A stretch of DNA of 31,262 nt from CAYHIN01 sp964356705 (GTDB lineage Bacteria > Patescibacteriota > Microgenomatia > CAZETR01 > Amesbacteraceae). Below, piece after piece: positions 1-6,391 of the stretch. Location of the stretch: the NCBI GenBank assembly GCA_964356705.1, contig CAYHIN010000007.1:1-31262 (forward strand), written 5' to 3'. The notes under the pieces are model-generated. The model was not told where the DNA came from. It saw nothing but the letters and a program-made list of their open reading frames with translations, and ran no database searches. Numbering within the stretch: the stretch's first letter is position 1; each line of letters starts with the position of its first letter. A program made the position numbers and the translations under genes.

Positions 1-162
1 CTCGATTAGTCGGGTGATGTCGGTAATATCTGGGACGTTAGTGAAAGTGACTGGTTTGTCAAAAAGAAGACTGCAAGGAATGAGAGCGACGATGGAGTTT
101 TTTGAACCTGAGGGAGTAATCGTGCCTGAAATGACCTGTCCGCCTTTGATCTTTATGTCCAT
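1..162 (-). CDS. murA: MurA N-terminus (UDP-GlcNAc enolpyruvyl transferase), cut by window edge
   Basis: The minus strand from an ATG at 162 reads MDIKIKGGQVISGTITPSGS and then KNSIVALIPCSLL, VTFTNVPDI and DITRLIE. This matches the start of MurA, including the early GG..L.G.I..SG.KN motif and the conserved NVP segment. MurA transfers enolpyruvate from PEP to UDP-GlcNAc, the first committed step of peptidoglycan synthesis in the cytoplasm. Only the first 54 codons are present; the gene runs off the left end. A TATAAT box on the minus strand at 172-177 lies 9 nt before the ATG, giving a very short or absent 5' UTR. It is divergent from pgeF and murD, which fits a wall-precursor cluster. The family call is firm for so short a piece because the SGxKN and NVP motifs are both present. 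Confidence 0.85.
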   Translation of the reverse strand, partial: MDIKIKGGQVISGTITPSGSKNSIVALIPCSLLFDKPVTFTNVPDITDITRLIE

Positions 163-245
163 GGAAAATTTATTATAACTTGCCTATACAAGCTACAGGA
201 GGGGACAGATTGGCACAACTTCATACCCTGTAATATAATTGGGCG
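163..245. promoter_or_regulatory. Divergent promoter region murA / pgeF
   Basis: Rightward: TTGGCA (210-215), 18-nt spacer, TATAAT (234-239), then exactly 6 nt to the pgeF ATG at 246. Leftward: TATAAT on the minus strand (172-177), 9 nt from the murA ATG at 162. There is no Shine-Dalgarno sequence in front of pgeF, and transcription would start at or next to the start codon. Confidence 0.7.
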
Positions 246-1094
246 ATGGCGCTTGAAGGTGAATCTGGGGATAGGTTGCAGGCGGCTGTGGAGCGATATA
301 GGAATTTGAGTACACTGAATGCGGTTCCTGGGATAAGATATGGTTTTTCTGATCGTAGTTTTCGCAATATGTCTTTGGTGTGGAATAAGGACTGGCCAGA
401 TGAAGATGCACAGAAGAATATTAATGCATTTGCAGAAGCGGCGGGATTTGATCCAAAGCAATTGAGAACAATGTTGCCGATGCATGGGAGAGATATAGTA
501 GTATTGCCTGAAGATGACAGGGACGGGGAATTGCCCAATGCTGACATCTTTATTACCAAGAAGCCTGGGGTTGTATTGGGCCTGAAACCAGCTGATTGCG
601 CTCCAGTCATTTTATCTAACAAAAATGGAGAATTTGTGGCTATGGTCCACGCGGGGTCCAAAGGGTTAGAAATTGGAGTTATTGATGCAGCAGTTAATAG
701 ACTTCGTAAGATGGGTTACGATCCTTTGGAGATCGTGGCTGGGATTGGTCCCATGGCTGGTTGCTATGAGAGGGGTCATATTGATACCGATAAACCAGAA
801 GACTGGTTGCCTTATGTGGAAGTACCAGGTGAACCAGATGGTGTGGTTGTAGACGGACATAATGATAAATTTAGAATTCATCCCAAAAGAGAAGGTGATG
901 TAATGTGGGTGCAATTAAACTCTGTTTGCAGGGCTCGTTTAGAGCAGGCTGGTTTAGAAGCGAAGCATATAAGTGATTCGGGGTTTTGTACTGTTTGTGA
1001 GGCTGAACAAGGTAAAACGTTTTCTCATTCTGTGGCAAAAAGGGACCACAAGCCCGTTGGGAGGTTTTTGGCTTACGTTGAGAAGAAAATATGA
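246..1094 (+). CDS. pgeF: Multicopper-polyphenol-oxidase (YfiH/LACC1) family protein, probable peptidoglycan editing factor PgeF
   Basis: This 282-residue protein has the YfiH-family metal motifs: MHG with His80 (QVHG in most relatives), ADCAPV with Cys118, and VHAGSKG with His135. The typical C-terminal DSGFCTVCE...GR segment is also present. The family is cytoplasmic and zinc-dependent. E. coli YfiH (PgeF) removes wrongly incorporated L-Ser from MurC-made UDP-MurNAc-peptide, and other members act on purine nucleosides. Lying between murA and murD and overlapping murD by 4 nt (ATGA) favours the peptidoglycan role; that is inference from context. The start at 246 is chosen because TATAAT lies 6 nt upstream, as for several other genes here. 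The HAGSKG form differs from the usual HAGWRG. Confidence 0.82.
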   Translation: MALEGESGDRLQAAVERYRNLSTLNAVPGIRYGFSDRSFRNMSLVWNKDWPDEDAQKNINAFAEAAGFDPKQLRTMLPMHGRDIVVLPEDDRDGELPNADIFITKKPGVVLGLKPADCAPVILSNKNGEFVAMVHAGSKGLEIGVIDAAVNRLRKMGYDPLEIVAGIGPMAGCYERGHIDTDKPEDWLPYVEVPGEPDGVVVDGHNDKFRIHPKREGDVMWVQLNSVCRARLEQAGLEAKHISDSGFCTVCEAEQGKTFSHSVAKRDHKPVGRFLAYVEKKI

Positions 1095-2365
1095 ATTATA
1101 AAGATAAGAAAGTTGCTGTTTTGGGTTGGGGAGTGGATACCAAGGATGTGAGTGGATGGTTATTGAAGCAAGGTGCAAAAATTACTGTGTTTGATAAAAA
1201 GTCTGAAATTGAGAAAGACAATCGCTTTGAGTGGAGATTGGGACAGGAGTTATTTGAGGATCTGGAGGGATTTGATGTGGCCGTTCGTAGTCCTGGGATA
1301 TATAGACATAGAAAAGACATTGTGGAAGCGGAAAAAGCGGGTGTTGAAATTACATCCAAGACTAAAATTTTCTTCGATGTGTGTCCGGCCAGGATTATCG
1401 GAGTGACAGGAACTAAAGGGAAAGGGACGACTTCTACTCTGATTTATGAAATGTTGAAGAAGGGTGGGAAAGATGTTTATTTGGCGGGAAATATTGGTCT
1501 GGGGATGTTTGAGTATTTTGATAAATTAACCACTGACTCTTGGATGGTCTTGGAACTATCCTCTGCGCAACTCATCGATTTACATAAATCTCCTCACATT
1601 GCTGCGATAGTTATGACTACATCTGATCATTTGGACTGGCACAAGGACCAGCAAGAATATTGGGATGCTAAGGCCAACCTAACTAGATATCAAACGGACT
1701 CAGATTGGGCAGTTATTAATAATGGCTACGAGGGGTCGAGATGGGTAGGAAGCCAGGGGAAAGGAAAAAAAGTTTTTGCGTCTCCAGAAGATTTCGTGGG
1801 AGACGTGAGAATGAAAGGGGAGCACCAAAGACAAAATGTGGCGGTGGCTGCAGCGGTCGCGAAAATTGTAGGGGTTGACGAAAAAATTGTGCATAAGGTG
1901 GCAGCAGCTTTTAAGGGACTTGAGCACAGACTGGAAGAAGTGGCGACGGTAAATGGAGTGACCTACTATGACGACTCGATCTCTACCGTGCCTGAGACAG
2001 CAATTGCGGCTATCAAATCTTTTTCTGAGAATATCGTGCTGATTGCAGGTGGAAGTGAGAAAAATTCGGACTTTTCGGAATTGGGTAAAGAAATTGTGAA
2101 TTGTGGACATATGAGAGGAGTGATACTAATTGGGGAGATGACTGATCGAATTGAAAAAGCGATTGAGCAAGCGGGTGGAGGGATAAAGATTGTAAAGGGA
2201 TTAAAGACGATGAGAAGGGTTGTACAAGAAGCTGAAAACCTGGCTAAAAAGGGAGACGTTGTAGCACTGTCACCAGCTGCCGCTAGTTTTGGCATGTTTA
2301 AGAATTACAAGGATCGAGGGAATCAGTTTAAGAAAGAAGTTGAGAGATTGTCTACAAAGAGTTGA
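1091..2365 (+). CDS. murD: UDP-N-acetylmuramoyl-L-alanine--D-glutamate ligase MurD
   Basis: This 424-residue Mur ligase adds D-Glu to UDP-MurNAc-L-Ala in the cytoplasm, using ATP. Visible landmarks are the N-terminal Rossmann start VAVLGWG, the P-loop GTKGKGTT at 107-114, ELSSAQL and DHLDWH, the YWDAKANLTRY segment carrying the lysine that is carbamylated in the family, HRLEEV, and the C-terminal LSPAAASFGMFKNYKDRG. The last is diagnostic for MurD (LSPACASFDQFKNFEDRG in others). Its ATG overlaps the pgeF stop (ATGA), so translation is probably coupled. Its 3' end overlaps the convergent murC by 14 nt. It ends in TGA; reading through would add only six codons. Length is close to the family norm. 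Confidence 0.93.
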   Translation: MNYKDKKVAVLGWGVDTKDVSGWLLKQGAKITVFDKKSEIEKDNRFEWRLGQELFEDLEGFDVAVRSPGIYRHRKDIVEAEKAGVEITSKTKIFFDVCPARIIGVTGTKGKGTTSTLIYEMLKKGGKDVYLAGNIGLGMFEYFDKLTTDSWMVLELSSAQLIDLHKSPHIAAIVMTTSDHLDWHKDQQEYWDAKANLTRYQTDSDWAVINNGYEGSRWVGSQGKGKKVFASPEDFVGDVRMKGEHQRQNVAVAAAVAKIVGVDEKIVHKVAAAFKGLEHRLEEVATVNGVTYYDDSISTVPETAIAAIKSFSENIVLIAGGSEKNSDFSELGKEIVNCGHMRGVILIGEMTDRIEKAIEQAGGGIKIVKGLKTMRRVVQEAENLAKKGDVVALSPAAASFGMFKNYKDRGNQFKKEVERLSTKS

Positions 2366-3665
2366 GAATTTCTCGGCTTATAATATGACCTGAACCTGCC
2401 GCCATGACCAGAACGATGTCGTTTGGTTTGGCCTCCTTTTTGATAAAACTTGCAATGTCGCCAAACTCGTTTATTAGACTAGCTTTGTCGTTATCGAGGT
2501 GTTTGTTTGTATAATCGACTAAATCTTGGCTAGAGAAGTCTCCGGGGTCTTTTTCGCGGGATGCGAAAGTTTTGGTAAAAATTATTTTGTCTGCACGTGC
2601 TAATGATTTGGGTAAGTCTGGGAGTACTGCTCTTAGTCGACTGAACGTGTGAGGCTCGATGACAACCAAAAACTTTGAAGTAGGATAGAGCTGCTTTAAG
2701 CTAGAAATATTGGCTGCAAAAGCAGTGGGGAGATTTGCATAATCGTCGTAGACTTTGATGCCGTCTTTCTCGCCGATCAAATCCAACCTCCTGCCCACTC
2801 CTTTGAAGTTAGTAAAAGTTTTGGCAATTGCTTCTGCTGGTATTTTCAAAAATTCGGCAAGCTTGATTATGCCTAGGGCATTACTCTTGTTGTGGTCACC
2901 TGGGATGGACAATGTGTAGCCATATGTATCAAACTCAGAAAGGGTGTAAGGGACAAGTTTGATGTCTGATCTGGTAATCTGCTGGACCAATTTTTGGTTG
3001 TTTTCCGAATCGGCATTGAATATGAGAACCCCGTTGGGGAGGAGATTGTTAACAAAAGACTGGAACGTATTCATAAGCTTTTTCATATCTGAAAAATATT
3101 CTGGGTGATCCATCTCAATGTTGTTGAGGATGATTATATTTGGGTGATAGTAAATGAAGTTGTCGTGGAATTCGTCTGCTTCGGATATGAAGTAATCTCC
3201 TTTGCCAACTCGTAGATTGTTTTGCCATTCTTTTACGGTGGCACCGACCTCGACTACTGGATCTAACTCAGCGTTTTCTAGTAGTAACCCGGCCAGTGCA
3301 GTCGTCGTAGATTTACCATGAGTACCTGCCACACAAATGAGAAACTTACCCTCGTGGAGATATTTGCCCATGAACTCTTGCCATTTCATGAGAATTCCAC
3401 GTTCTCTAGCTTGGACAACCTCGGGGTGTGAATCGCTGTCGTAAAAAACTGCAGGTGTAACTGCGAGAATGTCTATGTCTTTGAGATGGTCTGCTGAGTG
3501 GCCCGTTGAGATTTTTAACCTAACTTTTTCTAGAGGACCCGAGTAGTTTGAACTTGGTTTCAGGTCACAGCCGGTGACTATGTACCCTAAATGATGAGCA
3601 AGCTGGGCGGCGGCTGACATGCCTGACCCTCTGATTCCCATGAAATGAACTTTTTTTGGCTCCAT
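2352..3665 (-). CDS. murC: MurC-type UDP-N-acetylmuramate--L-alanine ligase
   Basis: This 437-residue Mur ligase has the MurC/Mpl glycine motif GIRGSGMSA near residue 10, the ATP loop AGTHGKSTTT at 113-122, SEADEFHDNF, NNIEMDHPEYF and EPHTFSRL. It joins L-Ala to UDP-MurNAc. The length and absence of an Mpl-like extension favour MurC over Mpl. One oddity: the motif normally DDYxHHPTE reads DDYANLPTAF here, so both histidines are replaced; function is therefore slightly less certain. It lies opposite murD with convergent 3' ends overlapping 14 nt, and stops with TAG. A TATACT box (minus, 3683-3688) sits 17 nt before the ATG, so it has its own promoter facing away from the HD gene. Confidence 0.85.
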   Translation of the reverse strand: MEPKKVHFMGIRGSGMSAAAQLAHHLGYIVTGCDLKPSSNYSGPLEKVRLKISTGHSADHLKDIDILAVTPAVFYDSDSHPEVVQARERGILMKWQEFMGKYLHEGKFLICVAGTHGKSTTTALAGLLLENAELDPVVEVGATVKEWQNNLRVGKGDYFISEADEFHDNFIYYHPNIIILNNIEMDHPEYFSDMKKLMNTFQSFVNNLLPNGVLIFNADSENNQKLVQQITRSDIKLVPYTLSEFDTYGYTLSIPGDHNKSNALGIIKLAEFLKIPAEAIAKTFTNFKGVGRRLDLIGEKDGIKVYDDYANLPTAFAANISSLKQLYPTSKFLVVIEPHTFSRLRAVLPDLPKSLARADKIIFTKTFASREKDPGDFSSQDLVDYTNKHLDNDKASLINEFGDIASFIKKEAKPNDIVLVMAAGSGHIISREILNSL

Positions 3666-3717
3666 TTGCTTTTTGGGCCTTTAGTATATCATCGGATATA
3701 ATCACGCTAAACTAATC
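3666..3717. promoter_or_regulatory. Divergent promoters murC / HD hydrolase
   Basis: Leftward TATACT (minus, 3683-3688) lies 17 nt before the murC ATG. Rightward TATAAT (3697-3702) lies 15 nt before the GTG at 3718 and 21 nt before the ATG at 3724. The two -10 boxes are only 8 nt apart, so the promoters overlap and may compete. Confidence 0.55.
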
Positions 3718-4326
3718 GTGACAATGCCGAACGCCAATATTGAACCTTGGGAAGTTGTAGTGAAAGAGGAGATTTTGCCAGATTTAGAACGAGGTAGACC
3801 CAATTGGGATAAGCCTCATACGTTGGCAGTTGTGAAGAAACTCAAATCTATACTGGAACATACACCAAATTTGGACATCGATAGAATCGTATTGATAATT
3901 GCAGCTTATGCACATGATTGGGGTTATGTGGGCCGATTTGGTTCGGGGATCGCGCAAATAGAAGATATTCAAAAGGTTAAAGCCGTTCATATGGAGATTG
4001 GAGCGCAGAGATTGGAAGAACTCTTGAAAGAACCCGAGTTTGATTTTCTATCGAAGGGGCAAAAAGCGAGAGCGGTGCACTTGGTCCGGGTGCACGACAA
4101 GCTAGAAGAGTTGAGGGATGTTGACGAATTGGTTCTAATGGAAGCTGACACCTTGGGAGCAGCGGATAGTATGTTGGTAAAACCATCGTTCGATGCCAAA
4201 TCAAACAAAAAATGGGTAGCTAAAGTTAGGCAGGAGAGAGCTTCGAGATTTATAACCGATTATTCTAAGAGTGAATTACCGGGACTTCTGGCAAAAAGGG
4301 AGATTTATTATCAATCTTTGGGGTAA
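3718..4326 (+). CDS. HD-domain phosphohydrolase
   Basis: The protein of about 200 residues has an HD-domain metal pattern: KPHTL, then YAHDWGYVG (the HD pair), then HLVRVHDK, and a late Asp in MEADTLGAAD. HD proteins hydrolyse phosphate esters of nucleotides or second messengers. The substrate cannot be told from sequence. The start is either GTG 3718 or ATG 3724; the ATG is the more conventional choice. It is followed after 12 nt by a P-loop kinase on the same strand and then mraY, so it is probably the first gene of a short operon. It sits among wall-precursor genes, but no direct link to peptidoglycan can be shown. Confidence 0.78.
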   Translation: MTMPNANIEPWEVVVKEEILPDLERGRPNWDKPHTLAVVKKLKSILEHTPNLDIDRIVLIIAAYAHDWGYVGRFGSGIAQIEDIQKVKAVHMEIGAQRLEELLKEPEFDFLSKGQKARAVHLVRVHDKLEELRDVDELVLMEADTLGAADSMLVKPSFDAKSNKKWVAKVRQERASRFITDYSKSELPGLLAKREIYYQSLG

Positions 4327-4338
4327 AATAAATAAACT

Positions 4339-4887
4339 ATGAGAAGACTGGTGGTAATAAGAGGGCTTCCGGGGAGTGGGAAATCGACCGTGGCCAAAAT
4401 AATTGCAAGTAAGTTGGGAAATGTGGGAATAGTTGATCCGGATGAAGTTGATGTGAAATCAGATGAATTTTTGGAACTACGTAGGAGCGTGACAGGGGAA
4501 ATCCCCGATCGAACGGTGATATACAGGTTTGATTTGAGGAATGCAAAGCAGTATTTAACTGAAAACAAAATGGTTATTTGGCCACAACCATGGACAAAAG
4601 TTTGGGGAATTGAAAAAGCGGTTAGGTCCTTGAAGAGCGAGTTTCCTGATTTGGAAGTTAATGTAGTGCAATTTGATTTACCTCCGGAGCATGCTAATGA
4701 AAGAGTGATGCAGAGGGCTGCAAGTGGGGGACATACTTTTAATGAAAAGTCGATGCAGGATTTTATTTTGGCAAACGAAGAATGGCAAAATAATTTGGGT
4801 TTTGAAATCCCTTATTTTCATCTGACGCCTATTGATAATCCCGAAGATCTGGCTGATCAGATAATTACTTTTTTAAAACGCCAATGA
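4339..4887 (+). CDS. AAA_33-type P-loop kinase
   Basis: This 182-residue protein opens with a Walker A motif GLPGSGKST at about residues 9-17, followed by VDPDEVD, as in small ATP-dependent kinases of the zeta-toxin/nucleotide kinase superfamily. A later segment with RVMQRAASGG could be the lid arginines. The phosphate acceptor is unknown. Zeta-type enzymes can phosphorylate UDP-GlcNAc, and this gene sits among mur genes, but that is only suggestive. No antitoxin partner is visible beside it. Its TGA stop overlaps the mraY ATG (ATGA), so the two are translationally coupled. Confidence 0.7.
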   Translation: MRRLVVIRGLPGSGKSTVAKIIASKLGNVGIVDPDEVDVKSDEFLELRRSVTGEIPDRTVIYRFDLRNAKQYLTENKMVIWPQPWTKVWGIEKAVRSLKSEFPDLEVNVVQFDLPPEHANERVMQRAASGGHTFNEKSMQDFILANEEWQNNLGFEIPYFHLTPIDNPEDLADQIITFLKRQ

Positions 4888-5474
4888 ATTATTTTTTGGG
4901 TATAGCACTTTTGGCATTCTGTGTAGGTTTTTTGGTGATTGTTCCCTGTATTGGATTGTTTTATAAGTTGCGTTTCATCCGAGGGGAAAAGACTAGAAGA
5001 ACTGCTGAGAATGACACAAAAGAACTCAAAGCTATAAAAGATCTACATCAGGGCAAAAAGGGTACGCCAACAGGTGGAGGTATACCTATGTTTTTGACGA
5101 TTATAGTTTTGTTTGCGCTATCGGTCGGGTGGGTGGCGACAAATATTCGCGGTCTTTTGTCGGGTTATAGTTTTTGGTGGGAAGTGGGGATTATATTTTC
5201 GACATTTATTTTGTTTGGAGTTTTGGGTTTTTATGATGATGTGATCAAAATATTTGGGTATGAGAAGTCTGGCTTTTTTGGTCTGCGAATGAGACAGAAA
5301 TTGCTTATACAAATTGCTTTGGCCGCTGTTGTGGCTGGACTGATGTACTGGGGACTGAAAATTGACTTTGTGTATGTGCCATTTTGGGGAATTGTGAGAA
5401 TGGGGATTGGTTATTTTTTCCTAGCCACATTTCTTATAGTGGCGTTTGCAAATGCGTTTGATATTACGGATTGA
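4884..5474 (+). CDS. mraY: MraY, N-terminal part, ending at an in-frame TGA
   Basis: MraY (phospho-MurNAc-pentapeptide translocase) links the precursor to undecaprenyl phosphate in the membrane, making lipid I. This part shows the first membrane segment, KGTPTGGGIPMF, the FYDDV aspartate pair and ANAFDITD. The next codon, 5472-5474, is TGA, exactly where all relatives have Gly in TDGLDGL. Translation resumes in the same frame as LDGLSNGLL. One base change (GGA to TGA) explains it. TGA is a normal stop in the neighbouring genes, so this is a nonsense mutation, an assembly or read error, or recoding. The start is coupled to the kinase stop. Confidence 0.88.
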   Translation: MNYFLGIALLAFCVGFLVIVPCIGLFYKLRFIRGEKTRRTAENDTKELKAIKDLHQGKKGTPTGGGIPMFLTIIVLFALSVGWVATNIRGLLSGYSFWWEVGIIFSTFILFGVLGFYDDVIKIFGYEKSGFFGLRMRQKLLIQIALAAVVAGLMYWGLKIDFVYVPFWGIVRMGIGYFFLATFLIVAFANAFDITD

Positions 5475-5924
5475 TTAGACGGCTTATCTAATGGACTATT
5501 GTTTATTTGTTTGCTGGCTTTTTGGGCGATTGCGGCAGTTAACCTGGATGGGGTCTTAAGTTTATTTATTGCCTTGTGGGTAGGAGTAGTAGGTGCATTT
5601 TTGTATTTCAATATTTGGCCTGCTCGTATACAGCTGGGCAACACGGGAGGGCTGGCCTTTGGGGCGACTTTGGCAGTCATTGGGCTCTTGTCTGGCAAAA
5701 TATTGGCGTTACTTGTTATTGCGGGATTATTTGTGGTGGACGGAGGGTCGAGTCTGATACAAATCTTGTCCAAGAAATTGAGAAATGGCAAGAGAGTGTT
5801 TCCTATTGCGCCACTGCATCATTGGTTGGAGATAATCGGGTGGGAGGAACCCAAGATTGTGGCGAGAGCGTGGCTGGCTGGAATAGTACTGGCAATATTT
5901 GGGTTGTGGCTGGCGTTTTTGTGA
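5475..5924 (+). CDS. mraY: MraY, C-terminal part, in frame after the TGA
   Basis: This is the direct continuation of mraY in the same frame: LDGLSNG, several membrane segments, PARIQLGNTGGLAFG, KRVFPIAPLHHWLE and GWEEPKIV. Together the two parts give about 345 residues, a normal MraY length. Two hallmark residues differ from well-studied MraY. The motif normally GDxGSLALG reads GNTGGLAFG, so an essential Asp (Asp267 in E. coli numbering) becomes Asn. The HHH motif reads HHW. If the TGA is a true stop, an independent start could be TTG 5499, but this fragment alone could not be an enzyme. It ends in tandem TGA TGA, just before the DUF559 element. Confidence 0.82.
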   Translation, partial: LDGLSNGLLFICLLAFWAIAAVNLDGVLSLFIALWVGVVGAFLYFNIWPARIQLGNTGGLAFGATLAVIGLLSGKILALLVIAGLFVVDGGSSLIQILSKKLRNGKRVFPIAPLHHWLEIIGWEEPKIVARAWLAGIVLAIFGLWLAFL

Positions 5925-5935
5925 TGATTTCTTAA

Positions 5936-6382
5936 ATACCACCCTCTTTTTATTCTCCCTCCTAGCTTAGGAGGGAGAAAACGGGTTAAATAAATAGGTG
6001 TTTCGTAGGTATTTATATAATCATCCGAATTTAAAAACGAGAAGACAAGAATTAAGGAGTTTTGCGACTGAATCTGAAAAAAAGCTATGGAAAAGATTGC
6101 AAAAAAATCAGCTTGGAGTGAAATTTAGAAGACAGCATAGTGTGGGTCACTACATCCTCGATTTCTATTGTCCTGAGAAGAACTTAGCAATTGAACTAGA
6201 TGGTGGTATTCACAAAGACAGGCAAGAGATGGATCAGTATAGGACAAGAACGTTAGCAATTCATAAAATCAAAGTCATTAGGTTTTGGAACGAAGAGATA
6301 ACTGGGGATGTTGAATCAGTAATCCATAAAATTAGGTTATTTTTGTTTACCCCTCCTAAGCTAGGAGGGGAAGGGGTGGTAT
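5936..6382. mobile_element. DUF559 nuclease unit bounded by inverted palindromic ends
   Basis: The left end (5936-5977) begins ATACCACCC and contains the palindrome CCTCCTAGCTTAGGAGG. The right end (6350-6382) contains CCTCCTAAGCTAGGAGG and finishes GGGTGGTAT, the reverse complement of the left terminus. The DUF559 gene fills the space between, and its last codons are encoded by the right end. The unit of about 447 bp sits between mraY and murE. No clear target-site duplication is visible. Calling it mobile is inference from the matched ends and the nuclease cargo. Confidence 0.6.
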
Positions 6383-6384
6383 GA
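5998..6384 (+). CDS. DUF559 (Vsr-like fold) endonuclease-domain protein
   Basis: This 128-residue protein matches the DUF559 pattern: RSFATESEKKLWKRL, KFRRQHSVGHYILDFYC, AIELDGGIH, then RTRTLAIHKIKVIRFWNEE. The family has the very-short-patch-repair/PD-(D/E)xK nuclease fold, with acidic residues in LDFYC and ELDGG as likely metal ligands. Its biological role is not established. The start is GTG 5998, directly after an in-frame TAG, with TTAAAT 6 nt upstream as a possible leaderless -10. The C-terminal tail PPKLGGEGVV is encoded by the right inverted end. It interrupts the mraY-murE order, so it looks inserted. Confidence 0.8.
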   Translation: MFRRYLYNHPNLKTRRQELRSFATESEKKLWKRLQKNQLGVKFRRQHSVGHYILDFYCPEKNLAIELDGGIHKDRQEMDQYRTRTLAIHKIKVIRFWNEEITGDVESVIHKIRLFLFTPPKLGGEGVV

Positions 6385-6391
6385 TTTAGCC
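6380..6391 (+). promoter_or_regulatory. -10 box of murE straddling the right end of the DUF559 unit
   Basis: TATGAT (6380-6385) lies exactly 6 nt before the murE ATG. Its first three bases are the last bases of the inverted end (GGTAT) and the rest is flanking DNA. No convincing -35 is visible at the expected distance. Confidence 0.5.

Noticed and set aside
5472..5474. Alternative genetic code (UGA = Gly, code 25) for the whole window
   Set aside because: TGA ends pgeF, murD, the kinase, DUF559, murE, comEA and others, often inside ATGA overlaps with the next start. Reading through these would give senseless extensions. A single site does not support a code change.
5472..5474. Selenocysteine at the mraY TGA
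   Set aside because: The conserved residue is Gly, not Cys, and I see no clear SECIS-like hairpin reason to invoke it. No Sec genes are in the window.
5926..6389. GATTT as target-site duplication of the DUF559 unit
   Set aside because: GATTT occurs on both sides, but on the left it is 5 nt away from the inverted terminus. A 5-mer match of this kind is easily chance.
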